Positions 1 to 13,800 of a DNA stretch of 64,000 nucleotides are shown piece after piece; positions within the stretch are counted from its first letter, which is position 1; each line of letters opens with the position of its first letter. Made by a program: the position numbers and the translations under genes. Source of the stretch: Corylus avellana (lineage: Eukaryota > Streptophyta > Magnoliopsida > Fagales > Betulaceae). The notes below the pieces were generated by a model, which was not told the origin of the DNA, ran no database searches, and worked only from the letters and a program-made list of their open reading frames with translations. Location: positions 17,235,220 through 17,299,219 of the forward strand of contig NC_081546.1 in assembly GCF_901000735.1 (NCBI RefSeq), written 5' to 3'.

Positions 1-563
1 TATAACGATTAGCATTGACACCCCTATGAAAGAGTTGGGGGTACTCCCGGCAACCAGGAAACAATGAGACAACCTTGGGCTAAAACAGACAACGGGAGAC
101 AACCCGGTCACAAAACAAGGAGATTCATACCTAGAAACAAGGAGTAAACCTTGGACAAAAACTAGAAGTTACTCAGAGACAAGGAGAAAACCTTGGACAA
201 AAACAAGGAATCACCCTAAGGCAAACGGGAAACAAATGTTAGTCTATTGAAAGACTTATAAATTACTACTTAAAGGTTGTTGTGCAGGTTTGGATTATCT
301 TGATGACTTGGAGAGAGACTCGGGCATGATCCCCAGGTATCTCGGAACTAGGACGGGTTTAACTCCCAGGCAAAGGTATAGCGAGGGGTGCTCTCAGGAA
401 CTCAAGTGATGCAAAAAATAGAGCTGAAGAGCTCCAACTGACGAGCTCAAAGCACACTCACCTAGAGACATGAGTCTCGGACAAGATCAAACAACGAGTT
501 GCTTGAAGGCTTTGACTAAATTCCTGTTACCCGAATACATCGTCTAAGGGAATTAAGGGTAAT
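1..563. other. Upstream intergenic DNA, possibly the internal part of an LTR retroelement
   Basis: No gene is recognisable. The stretch has no open frame of useful length. It ends in a purine-rich run (aagggaattaaggg, about 545-559) just before an LTR-like sequence, which would fit a polypurine tract and hence the 3' end of a plus-strand LTR element. Nothing coding supports this, so it is inference. Confidence 0.3.
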
Positions 564-1231
564 TGTTGGGGATAAATTCATACACCAAGCCCATCAAATT
601 CTAGGCCTAATGGCCAAGGATATGCCCATGAAGATATTAATTAAATAGCAAGGGCTATTTAGTTAATTAATAGAAGATATATTCTAATTGAGATTATATT
701 GGAATGAAGAAGTCCTATTCCAAGTCTGCAGGGGAATAAAAGCTCAATTCCAACTTAAGCTCCCATGAATCCTAGCTTATTTCTACAAGATAACTATTCA
801 AGATTATTTTTATAAGATAATCGTTCAGGTTTATCTCAACATGATAGCTGTTGAAGGTTTATTTCTACATGATAGCTGTTGATTTCTATCTCAACTCTAG
901 ACTCCCAAACTAACTAAAACAAGGAGAACTAGTTTAAGTCTACCCTCAAGCCTATAAATAGGCCCATACACAAGGTACAAAAACATTTTCTGATATCCTC
1001 TCAGATCTTCTTATACCCTCTCAACATTCTTTCTCCCTAGAAATTACGGATTATTAGTCCCTTTGAGCATATTGAATTATTGTGCCCCAAAGCACAATCT
1101 TTATCTTAGAAACTATTTGACTGCCGTTTTTTGCTCTTTTGTAGTGATTTGGAGTGCATGACGAAAACGTATTGTAGATCTTGAAGGCTCCGAAAAACGC
1201 ATAATCCACCGTGTTGAAAACTGTTCTAACA
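564..1231 (+). repeat. LTR-like sequence upstream of TAF2
   Basis: The segment begins TGTTGGGG and ends TTCTAACA, the TG...CA form of an LTR. It contains a TATA-like ctataaatagg near 951-962, followed by a pyrimidine-rich leader, as in many plant LTR promoters. A purine-rich tract lies just upstream. No matching 5-bp target duplication was seen, so the boundaries are provisional. It ends about 490 bp before the TAF2 start codon and could influence that promoter. Confidence 0.45.
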
Positions 1232-1563
1232 ATTGTCAGGTTAGAAACTATGTGTAGAATTATTATTTTAGAATTTGATTGCATTGAAGACATCAAGATG
1301 GGCAAGTTATTGTATCCACCATTTTGTCAAATGGACCGTTCGAATCCTATATTTGGGAGCATTCCCTTTCACTCTCCCATTTTCTCTTTGAAAATTCGTA
1401 GCGGAACGCCTTTGTAATTGTAATCCTATTTTTTCCCCCTTTGAATAGGAAGAGGAAAAAAAAAAAAAAAACGTGCGCTGGTTCTACTAGAATTAACCAC
1501 CACCGTTGGATCACAGCCACTGGCCCACTGACTTGTAGGAGCCAGGCCGAAACGAGAGTCTGT

Positions 1564-1660
1564 ATTGGCTAGGGCACGACGTCAACCAATCGGCGAGAGA
1601 CAACAGAAGAGAGCCAATGAGTCCGTCTATATATACACCATCCAACCCCATCGAGCTGAG
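1564..1660 (+). promoter_or_regulatory. TAF2 core promoter
   Basis: A TATA box (tatatata, 1628-1635) lies about 85 bp before the start codon. Two CCAAT boxes (1586-1590 and 1614-1618) and an inverted one (attgg, 1564-1568) lie upstream, with a GACGTC palindrome (1578-1583) that is a typical plant bZIP-type site. Transcription should start near 1660, giving a short 5' leader of about 60 nt. Spacing and elements are seen in the sequence; their use is inferred. Confidence 0.6.
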
Positions 1661-1719
1661 CCAAGAAATGCACACAGCTTAGTTGCTCACACGCATGCAA
1701 TACTACGGTCCGCCTAGCC

Positions 1720-1835
1720 ATGGCGAAGCCTCGCAAGCCCAAAAACGACGACGCTAAGCCCGAAAGTACCGGAGCCCTAGTTCGCCACCAAAAGCTTTGC
1801 ATCTCCATCGATATCGATCGGCGCCAAATCTACGG
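1720..1835 (+). CDS. TAF2: TAF2 exon 1 (codons 1-38)
   Basis: The start is set by the first ATG in good context (gccATGGcg) and by the conserved [10 protein letters not shown]-terminus. The exon ends inside a Gly codon at tacgg|gtctg and joins exon 2 to give RRQIYGHTELEIA. Confidence 0.93.
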
Positions 1836-4800
1836 GTCTGTTTCTAAACCCACTCCCTCTCATTTTTGTACGTATATGCCAAGTAATATTTGTTTTTAAT
1901 TATTATTATTTTTTGTTTGTTTTTAGGCATACGGAGTTGGAAATTGCGGTGCCGGAGATTGGAATTGTAGGGTTACACGCGGAGAATTTGGGGATTGGGA
2001 GTGTTTTGGTAGACGGAGAGGCGGCGGACTTCGAATACTACCCGCGCCAGCAGCACGTGGAGAGCGAGAAGAGGTGGAGCGCGGTGTCGACGCTAAGTTC
2101 TGCGGCGGATGCGGCTGGAGCGGCATATGTATCGGCGCTTGAGAGGGAATTGGTCCCCAATTTGTTGATTAATTGCTGTAAGGGCTTCAAGAGTGGGAGT
2201 GATCAGCAGGCCGTGGCGGAGAACGGGTTTCATTCGTCCGGCGAGACTAAGCAGCAGGTTATAGTTTCTATCCGTGTTCTTGCTGCTTTTGGTTAACTGA
2301 ATGTTGTGCAGGTCTTGAATGGAGGCTTATTAACATTTTTGGTCATTGATGGAGTTATTTGTTTTGCTTACCTCAGATTTAGCGGGTAGCTTATACTTCT
2401 ATAGTTTGTGTGTGTGCATTTCAGTTTTCGTTTAGGAATTGTGTCGAAGGTGAAGAACCTATTAGTATTAGCATGAGCAATGTGAACCCAAGTGGCTAGC
2501 CTGATACTAGAAAACTTGACGAGATACTTTATGGCACATCTTGTATGGATAGAAATATGACAGCAGTACTGCTACCATTGAAAAGTATAAGAAAATAAAA
2601 TCTACAAGAGAAAGAAAAAACGAAACCCTAGTGTAATAGTTAGTAGCTAACCAACCTAGGCACGTATTCAGAGACATTTAAATCTGAACCAATATTTTAT
2701 TTCCTTTTGCTCATAAAAGAAGAAGCAAATGGGTGGTATGCTTTGAGAATGCACAGGAGGTGGTTGTGGTGAGGTTTACACCCTTTTTTTTTTTTTTTTT
2801 TTCCTTCTTGTATTTTCTCATGTAAGTTAACGTTGGGTGCAGAATGTGAGATTGGTTCGTATTGAGTATTGGGTAGAGAAGGCAGAGACGGGGATTCACT
2901 TCAAGAATAATGTGCTACTTACTGATAACCAGATAAGGCGTGCACGCTGCTGGTTCCCTTGTATGGATGACAGTTCACAGCGCTGCTGGTATGAACTGTT
3001 TGATTGTATGACTGTCTGTGTGAGTGTGGGTGTTTCATGGTAATTCTGGCCATTTCATAGTTCATATGATGTATTGATGGGGTTTTTATGTTATATGTTC
3101 AGCTATGATTTAGAGTTTACGGTTGCGCAAAATCTTGTGGCTGTCAGCAATGGAACCTTGCTATACCAGGTGGGATACTTGATATTTTTGTATATGAGTG
3201 TTGTGATTATGAGCATTTCCATTGGAAGATGTGCATATATTTGTGATCAATCTATTGGTGCTTCAAAACAAAAATTTCATATAATGATTGATGTTCAACC
3301 TTTATTTATTTATTTTAAGTATACTATATATTGTGCAATTAATTATATGACTTACATTATTAACAAACTCTTATTGATAATGTATGAATGCCATGTATAT
3401 TCTCACTTGTAGTCTCAATAATCTCATTCCACATCTTTTAAGTTAATAGAGGAGATCATTGGTTTGCAATTGAAATACTGGTAGTAGTATGTTGAAGATG
3501 GTCCTATGGAATGCCATTTTCTCTCGGTTTGGTTTATGCTGGGTGATGCCTGGCAGCGTTAGGGGGCTGTATGATTCTTGGTGGGTAGGTGGCAAAGCTC
3601 GCAGTGTTGTTGTGTGGAAGATGGTCCCTCTTTGTCTTATGTGGTGCATCTGGATTGAGAGAAATGCTAGATGTTTCGAGGACTTGTCTAGGAACATTGA
3701 GGATCTCACTCACTTTTTCTTGTACACCCTATTCACTTGGACTGCTGGTTGGCTAGCACCCTTAGTGATTAGTTTCCCTGATTTCCTTCTTATGTTCTCT
3801 TCTTCTTTTTCTCCCTCTTAGTCGCTCTCTTGTATACTCCCTGTGTACTAGGGTTGCGCCCCTCTGCGCTTTGATAATGCATTTTTACTTATAAAAAAAA
3901 AGTAGTAGAATCAGTGTCATGCTGTACTGAATAATATATTTTAGGTAATTACTTTTCCTTTTAATGAAATTTTACATCCTCCCATTCTCTTTAACTGTTA
4001 AAAAAATATTCTTGCTTGCAAAGAACGTTTCTAGTTTAATCATGGGGAAAATAGAAAAGAATCAGCAGTGAAGAGTCAGTGCAGGGAAAAGGGATAAAAA
4101 AGAAAGAAAGACAATAGTGGGTTTAAACCATGATGGATCCCACGAAATCCTTAATTGTAAAAGACCAAGATATAACAAAAAGATAAAACAGCGTTTTTAG
4201 CAATTCTAGGGACTGAAGAAGGAAAAACCCATAGTGTAGCTGATTGGTTAAAAAAAAGTAGTGGATGAGAAGGGATATTCGAAAGGAGGTGAATGAGTAC
4301 GCTATAACTTGATCACTTATGGGGGTTTGCTGTTTAGGGTAGTGGACCACAAGTTGGAACATCTGGTGGGGATTTTTGGGCTCCTGTTGTTCCTTCCTAG
4401 AAAACTTCTTGCAGTTTCCAAGATACCTGGTAGGAAAAAGAGCATGTACTCATCAAATTAGTCTAACAATTATGTAACATCGTTGAATTCTTTTTTTGAT
4501 AAGTAATGAAATATCATTAAAAGAGCAAAGCGCAACCCAAGTATACAGGAAAAAGTACAAGAAAAACGTAACGTCATTGAATTCTAATCCATGAATCTAG
4601 TTTTCGCGTGTGTTTTTTGAGGAATTTTAACCATGAAATAATTGAAATTCTTAACAAGATATTTGTTTTTGTAGTTTTCTGTTTGGGCCACGTGCCTTCT
4701 CTAAATTTACAACATCACCATATACTGTGAGTTCACCATAGGGATTTTAGGAGCTTGGCTGCCTATCAATGATTTTTTCTCTCCTCTCTAATTTCTTGCA

Positions 4801-7800
4801 CCTATGGTGGTGTCCTTTTGACAATTAGGGGGTTCTAGTTCCCAATTTTTTCATTTCTCTGGAGGGACAAATCTTGGCCAAACAAATGATATTTGAGCTA
4901 GATTTTTGAAACTTTATAAGAGAGCTTGCCATGGTGGAGACAGGGTTCGATTCCCAACTGGTGCGTAATTTGCGGGGATAGCTCAGTTGGGAGAGCGTCA
5001 GATTGAAGATCTGAAGGTCGCGTGTTCAATCCACGCTCACCGCATGCATCCCAGGGATTGGGGCTTTGTTGAGTTAACTAATAATGTGGTTATTGGATGA
5101 AAGATTCCCCTTGATAAGTACAACACCCCTCTATGTGGAGCACCAATCTTGATTTAAAGAGGAAGATAGCTTTGGTTGCATTCTGTTTGCTCTTGTAAAC
5201 CCTTCTTCAGACTTAATATTGAAGATGAGTTGCCTCCCCCATCTTTTAAAACTTTATGATTAGTTTGGGGTTTCTTAGGTTGATGCTATACCCAAACAAG
5301 TGAGTAGATTGGTAACATATAAATGTGAAGAATATGGTTAGCATATTGAAGTTCAGAAGAGGAGGCTAGAGAAATCCTTCTTATACAAATGTGGATTTTC
5401 TTCCAAAGGGGAAAAATGTCTATAATGGTATTTATGTTCAACCACCCTCTTACAGAAAGAAGATGTCACATATTCTTCTACGGTAACTAAGGTTGAAAGT
5501 TTATTACGAAGACAAATCTTGTAAGTTTGGGAACTCCCTATTGATTCACTATTGACAAAGTTGATCTTTTACCCTGCTACAGTGCTACTGCCTTTGAAGG
5601 GAAATTAATATCTAATAATTTATCAGCAATAAGATTCTTGGTTTTTTCTCTTTTCTTTTAACTATATTTTTTTTGCTTTGTGAATCGAAGATTGTATCCA
5701 TTTTTGTGGTCTGTTGTTGCTTCGTACAAAAGATCTTTTATTTAATAATCTATAGGAAGATTCTTTTACATGCTGGAATCAATAAATTGTACTCTCCCAT
5801 CCCTTTAAAAGATAAAAAAATAAATAAAGGCACATAGAGGAAAGGGGAAACTGTGCCCTTTTAAGATTCCTCAAGGGGCGTCGTACAAGGATACGGCTAT
5901 GTGGAATGAAGTGATCGAAAAGATGGAGCGTCAGTTGGCAGGTTGGAAGAGAATGTATCTTTCTAAAGGAGGCCGCTTAACCCTCATTAAGAGCACTTTG
6001 GCTAATCTTCCGACTTACTTTTTGTCTCTGTTTCCGATTCCGGCAAGTGTAGCTAAAAGGATTGAGAAAGTCCAAAGAGATTTCTTATGGGGAGGAATTG
6101 GGGATGAGCCCAAGTTGCATCTTGTAAGTTGGAACCAAGTTTGCAGCCCGCTTCGCTATGGGGGTCTTGGTATTCGGAAGTTGTACCAGTTTAATCAAGC
6201 TCTTTTGGGGAAATGGCTTTGGAGATACGCAAATGAGAATGGGGCTCTTTGGTGTAAGGTGATCGAAGCTAAGTATGAAGACCAAGAAGGTGGGTGGTGC
6301 ACGAAGGATGCTTCGGGCTCTCATGGTGTGGGTCTTTGGAAGCATATTCGGAATGGGTGGAATTCCTTTGCCAAAGGTATTCGGTTTGAGGTGGGGGAGG
6401 GATCGAAAGTTCGTTTCTGGCATGATATTTGGTGTGGGGACAATTCTTTGAAGCAAGCTTTCCCGTCCTTATTCAATATCGCCAGACACAAAGATGCTTG
6501 GGTGAAGGATAATTTTATTGGGAGGAATGGGGTTGTGGAGTGGAATGTCATTTTCATACGATCGGTCCAAGATTGGGAGGTGGATTTGGTTTCTCCTTTC
6601 TTTGAGCGGTTGTATTCTTGCAAGGTTTCTTTAGGCAGTGTAGATCGTATTTGTTGGTCTTCGTCCAAGCAAGGCAAGTTCGAGGTTAAGTCGTTCTACA
6701 AGGCCTTGACCTTTTCTAGTAAAGAGGAGTTTCCTTGGAAGAGCATCTGGCGTACTAAGGCGCCTCAGCGGGTGGCTTTTTTCGGGTGGACTGCAGCCCT
6801 AGGGAAAATTTTGACTCATGATACGTTGCGCAAGAGGAATATAGTGGTAGTGGAGTGGTGTTGCATGTGTAAGAAGAACGGAGAGTCAGTCGATCATCTT
6901 CTTCTTCACTGTGAGCTTGCAAGTGCTCTTTGGCACATGATTTTTCAGAGGTTTGGGTTGCATTGGGTCATGCCTTGCCGGGTGAGGGACTTGTTTGCTA
7001 TTTGGTGGGCGGGAGGACGAGCTCGAAGCGCGGTGGTGTGGAAGATGATTCCTCTATGTCTTATGTGGTGTATTTGGAATGAAAGAAATGCTAGATGTTT
7101 TGATAATTCCACTAGGACCATAGAGGAATTGATTCATTTTTTCTTCTTTATTCTTTACTCTTGGACGGCCGCTTGGCTTACTCCTTTAGTGATTAGTTTC
7201 TCTGAGTTTCTTTTTCATTTTTCTCCCTCCTAGGCGCTCTCTGTGTATACTTCCCGTGTATATGGGTTGCGCCCCTCTGCGCTTTTTTTATATATCATCA
7301 TTACTTATCAAAAAAAAAGATTCCTCAAGCACTGTAGAGGAAATAAATTGTGATAATTTCCTATGCCTTTATAAGCCATCTTGAGAATCATCCTTTCCAA
7401 TCAACAATGAATGGGGATGTACCATTTGATGCTCTCCTCTTGTCTAACACAAATAGCTAACATATCCCAATTCATGTGGTCATAGGAGTCCTTTGCAAAA
7501 TATTGCAAATTATACACTGATCTAGTGACAAGATCTTCCTATTCCCCCCTTGCCCCCCCTCTTTTTTTCCTTTATAAGTCATCGAAATATCATTAAAAGC
7601 AAAAAGTGTTAAAAGCGAAAAGCACTACCCATGTATCACTAAGAGTATACAGGAGAAATACCTAGCTACGAGGTCTTATAAAAAAAAAAAAGAAGAAAAA
7701 TACCTATCTAGGAGGAGAAAAAAGTACAAGAAAATTATGAAAATTAAGCTCCCAGGGAGCTACAAACGTAGTTGTCCAAGTATAAAGTGTAAAAAAAGAA

Positions 7801-10800
7801 AAAGCACTCAAGTTCCGCCAATGTCATCTTTCGGTCCTCAAAACTTCAGTAATTTCTTTCCCTCCAAAGACACCACAAGAGGCAAGAAGGCACCATGTTC
7901 TCCATAGTAGCACTCCGAGTGCTACCACCTGTCCACCAACAAGCAAGAAATTTTCCCTTCTTAAATAAGAAATTTTTAGTAAGAAGGGAAGAACCTCATA
8001 TATGCGGTGCATAAGAGGCTCCTTATGTCTTTGGACAGTAACTCAGTATCTGCCAAGGAAATTCAACTAAAGGAAGGCCTAACCAACTTCTAGAGAGAAT
8101 GAGTTCCTTTTATTAAGGATCACAAAGCGAGTGCAAAACAAGTTAATTGATTTACAAAGCGAGTGCAAAACAAGTTAATTGATTTGGTACTCCTATGATT
8201 TTATCATATGTGAGACGTTTATATGGGGTGCTCGATTCTGAATGACCTATTGAATAAGGCTGCCTCATGGTCCAAGGGGATACCCTACTTGGACTTGCTG
8301 ATCCAACAAACATAGGCAAGGGTTTTTAGGAGTTTGACTTTTGTTGAAACGCTATGTTGTTGTAGACATGTGCTAATGATATCTTTGACAAGTACTTATG
8401 AAGGGTGTATTAAGCTTCTTGATTATTCAATTGTTTCAATTTAAATAATTGAAACATTTATTTTTTTAATTTCTTCTAGACAATCACAAAAACCGTATTT
8501 TTTTTTGGCTTGAAGCTGCCCACCACCAATCTCATCATAATATTGTGAAAGTCGAAAAGCTCCTACTTTGACACCAATTAAGGATCTTACCTGCTTGTAT
8601 TTGTGATTTTGGTATTTTTCTTTTTGGGCATCTTTTGAAAAGTGGAGGAATCTGTGTACAAGTTCTGCTTATGAATAATGGTGTCATTTAGTGTTTGCAA
8701 GCACCTTATTCTATTTTGGGTGGCATTGAGAATGCTAATGAATTAGATTTTCGACCCCAATAGGGTGGTTTCTTCTCTTGTATACTTTCTTTGTACGAGT
8801 ACTTTGTTTCTTCTTCTAATAAATTATTATTCATTAAAAAAAAGAATACTAATGAAGCTTACTTCTTTATATTATGCATGTGTGTAAATAAATGAACAAA
8901 ATGTATTTCGTTTTCTTTAAATTAATAATGCATTAAAAGAAACCTGACAACCTATGTATTAAGGAAGTCTATAAAACTTATCCTCAGAAGCCCTATTGGA
9001 AATTGTAACTTTTTAAGTCTACTTTGTATTTTTGAACAACTGCTTATGTTTATCCTTTGTCGATTAGTTATAGTGATTTCCTTGTCCTTTGTGCTCCTTC
9101 TAGTTAGGTGCTTCCTCTTGAACAATTCCTATATACTTAGGGGCACCTTTATGCTTTTAATGATAATTATTGATTACTTATATATAAACATTCCAAGTCT
9201 ACTTCTTGAATTTTATATATTAAAGAACTCAACTGAAAATGCAAGTTGCCATTGTCGAATAAAAATAAAAGCTTTCTTGTAGCCTAATAGAAGTACTTCA
9301 AATTCTTTGTAAAACATCACAAAATTAAAGTTGTACCATCATTCACTTGTTTCCACAAAGATATACACCTATGGTTTAAGTGGCAAAGAAGATATTTGGG
9401 ATGTTTTCTGCAGTGGCAGTGACCAAAGTGTGCTCTCTGATATTAAAGAGTGGGCTGGCTGCCAAAAATAAGAACTGATAGCCTTCTTCTTCTTCTTTTC
9501 TTTTTTCTTTGTTTTTTAACCTGCTTTTGGCATATTTTTTTTTTTGATAGGTAAGTACTGATATTATAAAAAGCGTAGGGCGCCCCAAAGTACACTGGAA
9601 GTATACAACTAGGAACACCTAACTAGAAGGGGAAAAGCGTACAAGGAAATCATCATAGCTAAGCGGAACCGGAGAAACATAAGCTACAGTCCAGAGATAA
9701 AGAGTATGGAAACAATAGGCTAAAGTGTCCTCAATAGACCTCTCCACATCCTCGAAACACCTATTATTTCTCTCTCTCCATATACACCAAAAAAAGCAAA
9801 TAGGCACCATCTTCCAGACTGCAGCACTCCCCCCCCTACCTGCAGACCACCAACATGCTAGCAGCTCGAAAACCCGTCTAGGCATCACCCATGATAACCC
9901 AAAACGGCCAAAAAAGGCACTCCACAGAGCAGACGCCACCTCACAATGAAGAAGAAGATGATCCACCGTCTCTTCACTTTTCTTGCACATCCAACATCTG
10001 TTCACCACAATCACATTACGCTTTCTGAGATTATCTAATGTCAGAATTTTCCCCCACGCTGCCAACCACACAAAGAACGCTGCCCTAGGGGGAGCCTGAG
10101 TCCGCCACACCCTCTTCCAAGGAAATCTCCTCCCTTCCGAACAAGCCAAAGAGAAAAAGAGATACTTGACCTTGAAAGATCCTCTTTTGGAAGAGTTCCA
10201 CCATAACTTATCTTCCGACCCTCTTCTTACTCTAGTAGAATGTAACACCTGGAAAAAGGAGGCAAAGGCCTCCACCTCCCAATCATGAGCCTCTCTGGAA
10301 AAACTCACATTCCACTGAATGGACCCACCCAACATCTCCACATTATCCGCAACTGAGGCATCCTTCGCACAAGCAATACTAAAAAGGATCGGGAAGGCTA
10401 TCTTGAGAGCAGAATCTCCACACCACCAATCATGCCAAAAGCTAATCCTGGTCCCATCCCCCACTTCAAATCTCGTAAAGCCTTTGAAAGTATCCCACCC
10501 TTTCCTAATATTCTTCCATAACCCCACCCCACACGTCCCTCCAGGCTCAGCAGAACACCACCCTCCCCATAAACTTCCATACTTCGCATCTACCACAACT
10601 CTCCACCAAGCATCTCTTTCCGACCCATAACGCCACAACCACTTCCCTAAAAGAGCGCGGTTGAAGATCATTAGATTCCTAATACCCAACCCTCCTTCCT
10701 TGATCGGAGTGCAGATCTGCGCCCACTTCACCAAGTGGTATTTAAACTCTTCTCCTATCCCTCCCCATAGAAAATTGCGTTGAAGCTTCTCAATGCGCCT

Positions 10801-13800
10801 CGCAACACTCGCCGGAATATGGAAAAGAGACAAAAAATAAGTGGGCATATTAGCAAGGGTACTCTTGATAAGGGTGACCCTGCCCCCTTTCGATAAATAC
10901 AACCTTTTCCAACTGGCTAACCGGTGTTCAATCTTTTCAATAACTTCATCCCAAATATGCTTGGACTTATAAGAGCCTCCCAATGGGAGACCAAGATACT
11001 TCACTGGCAAGGTAACCGCCTCACACCCTAGGATACCGGCTAGCATATCCACGTGCTCCACATTCCCCACCGGAATAAGCATCGTTTTAGCCAAATTAAC
11101 CTTCAACCCTGAAACAGCTTCAAACCACAGAAACAAACACCGCAGGTAACGTAACTGGGCAGGCCTGGCATTGCAGAAAATCAAGGTGTCATCGGCAAAT
11201 AAAAGGTGAGAGACTGTAGTGTTGCTGATTTTGAAGCCTTCTAACAGCCCCCTCTGAACCGCTGCCGAAATCATCCTACTCACTATCTCCATCACAAACA
11301 CAAACAACAAAGGAGANNNNNNNNNNNNNNNNNNNNNNNNNNNNNNNNNNNNNNNNNNNNNNNNNNNNNNNNNNNNNNNNNNNNNNNNNNNNNNNNNNNN
11401 NNNNNNNNNNNNNNNNAAAAGAGACAAAAAATAAGTGGGCATATTAGCAAGGGTACTCTTGATAAGGGTGACCCTGCCCCCTTTCGATAAATACAACCTT
11501 TTCCAACTGGCTAACCGGTGTTCAATCTTTTCAATAACTTCATCCCAAATATGCTTGGACTTATAAGAGCCTCCCAATGGGAGACCAAGATACTTCACTG
11601 GCAAGGTAACCGCCTCACACCCTAGGATACCGGCTAGCATATCCACGTGCTCCACATTCCCCACCGGAATAAGCATCGATTTAGCCAAATTAACCTTCAA
11701 CCCTGAAACAGCTTCAAACCACAGAAACAAACACCGCAGGTAACGTAACTGGGCAGGCCTGGCATTGCAGAAAATCAAGGTGTCATCGGCAAATAAAAGG
11801 TGAGAGACTGTAGTGTTGCTGATTTTGAAGCCTTCTAACAGCCCCCTCTGAACCGCTGCCGAAATCATCCTACTCACTATCTCCATCACAAACACAAACA
11901 ACAAAGGAGAGAGAGGATCCCCTTGTCTCAAACCCTTGGAGCTGCTAAAAAAACCTTCGGGAGACCCATTTACCAGAATCGAAAACCGCACCGTGGAAAT
12001 GCAATGTTGAATCCAAGAACACCAAACCCCTCCAAAACCACATCTCCTTAGCACATACAACAAAAAGCCCCAATTCACATTATCATAAGCTTTTTCCAAG
12101 TCCATTTTGCAAATGACCCCTGGCTCCCCAGATCTCAGCCTACTACCAAGGCATTCATTAGCAATCAATATGGGATCTAGAATCTGTCTACCTTTGATAA
12201 AGGCATTTTGCGACTTGGAAATGATCTTATCCAACACAACCTTCAATCTGTTTGCTAAAACCTTGGCAATAATTTTATACATACCTCCCACAAGGCTAAT
12301 CGGGCGGAAATCTTTGAGATTGGTGGCACCAGGGATCTTCGGAATAAGCGAAATGAAAGAAGCGTTGAGGCTCTTTACAAACATCCCTCCCTCATGGAAA
12401 GCACTAAACCTGCTTTTGGCATATATGTCTAGAAGAGTTGGCTTTGGTTATTTTGGCATATATGTCTAGAAAATTTGGTGAGTTGTTTTTTTTGTCTTCA
12501 ATTGAAATTAAGAGATGGAGCTATTACCTTGAATCGAGCTTGATTTTGTGAACCAAGCTCTGCTGCTGGATTAGCAAATTGAAAGTGGGTTGGGTAATTT
12601 GCAGTCTACTGCCTAAATTTGCCAACTTGGGCTTAGAAGGCTTGTGAGCTTCAGCCCACCCCCAACTAAACAAAAAAAAAAAAAAAGGAGAAAAAGAAAG
12701 GGAGTGTTCTTCCTGCCTTAAGTATGAGGTGGCAGTGACATTTGTGTTTTCTGCTTGTTACGCAGTAATGACTAGATCCACACCAGAGTGACCAAGGTTT
12801 TTTAAGGGAAACTGCAAAATTGGTCCCTACGGTATACCTGATTTGCAATTAGCTCATTGTGGTATCAAAATGAACTCAGAGGCCCTAAGGTATGCGAAAA
12901 AAGAAAAAAAAAAAACAATTTAGTCCTTATAGTCAAATTTCGTTTTTTGACTTATCAGATTTTGATAGTGTAAAAAGTCAAAGCCAATAAAATTGTGACA
13001 CTTGTCCTATTTAAGTTCGTGTTACATTGATGGAATCTGTTAAATTAGTGCATGAAATTTGATTGTAGGGACTAAATTGTTTTTTTGTAATACCTTAGGG
13101 ACCTCTAAGTTTATTTTAATACAACAAGGAGCTAATTGTAAATCAGGTAAATCATAGGAACTAATTTTTCATTTTTTCCTTCTTTTAATAACAAAACTTT
13201 GATTTCAGATAAATGTTTATTTTCATTTGCTTGTGCTAACCATTAAATATTAGAAGTTAGTAATTATGTAACATAATGTGTTCTTGTATACTTGGCCCTT
13301 GAAAGCCCTTTATATTGAGATTGATTTACTTACAAAAGGAAAGGATGCCTCTTTAATGATAAAGAAAAATTATAACATGTGGATACCCGTGTAATGTAGA
13401 TAAATAACTTTGCTAACTCTGCACAGCTAGCTTTGATGTCAGTTTTCTAGCTTGTCTAGGCACTTATGCCTTTGACTTTTATTTTTCTTTTGCATAATCT
13501 ATTGTTTGGCTTAATTTGCTTATAATTGAAAAACTTAAGCTTTATTCCTTATTTTGTCATGAGCATCTCTGGTCTGTGGTTCTTTTGGATGGTCTGGCAC
13601 ATGGGTCGTTGACACATGGTAACTGACTAACATTTTAGGTGCTTCTCTTAATCATTGTTGTGGAGGAACGATACCTTCCTCAAGGATTGATGTGTTATTA
13701 TATTTTTGCAATCAAGTCATCCAATGTTTATTTTTGCATTGTTGAATCAATCAGGCATTTAGTGTTTTTCTTTTTTCACTTTATTTTTTTGATAGGTAAT

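Noticed and set aside
9619..12384. A single 921-codon protein with two reverse-transcriptase blocks.
   Set aside because: The second block is the 494-bp overlap artefact around the 100-N gap.
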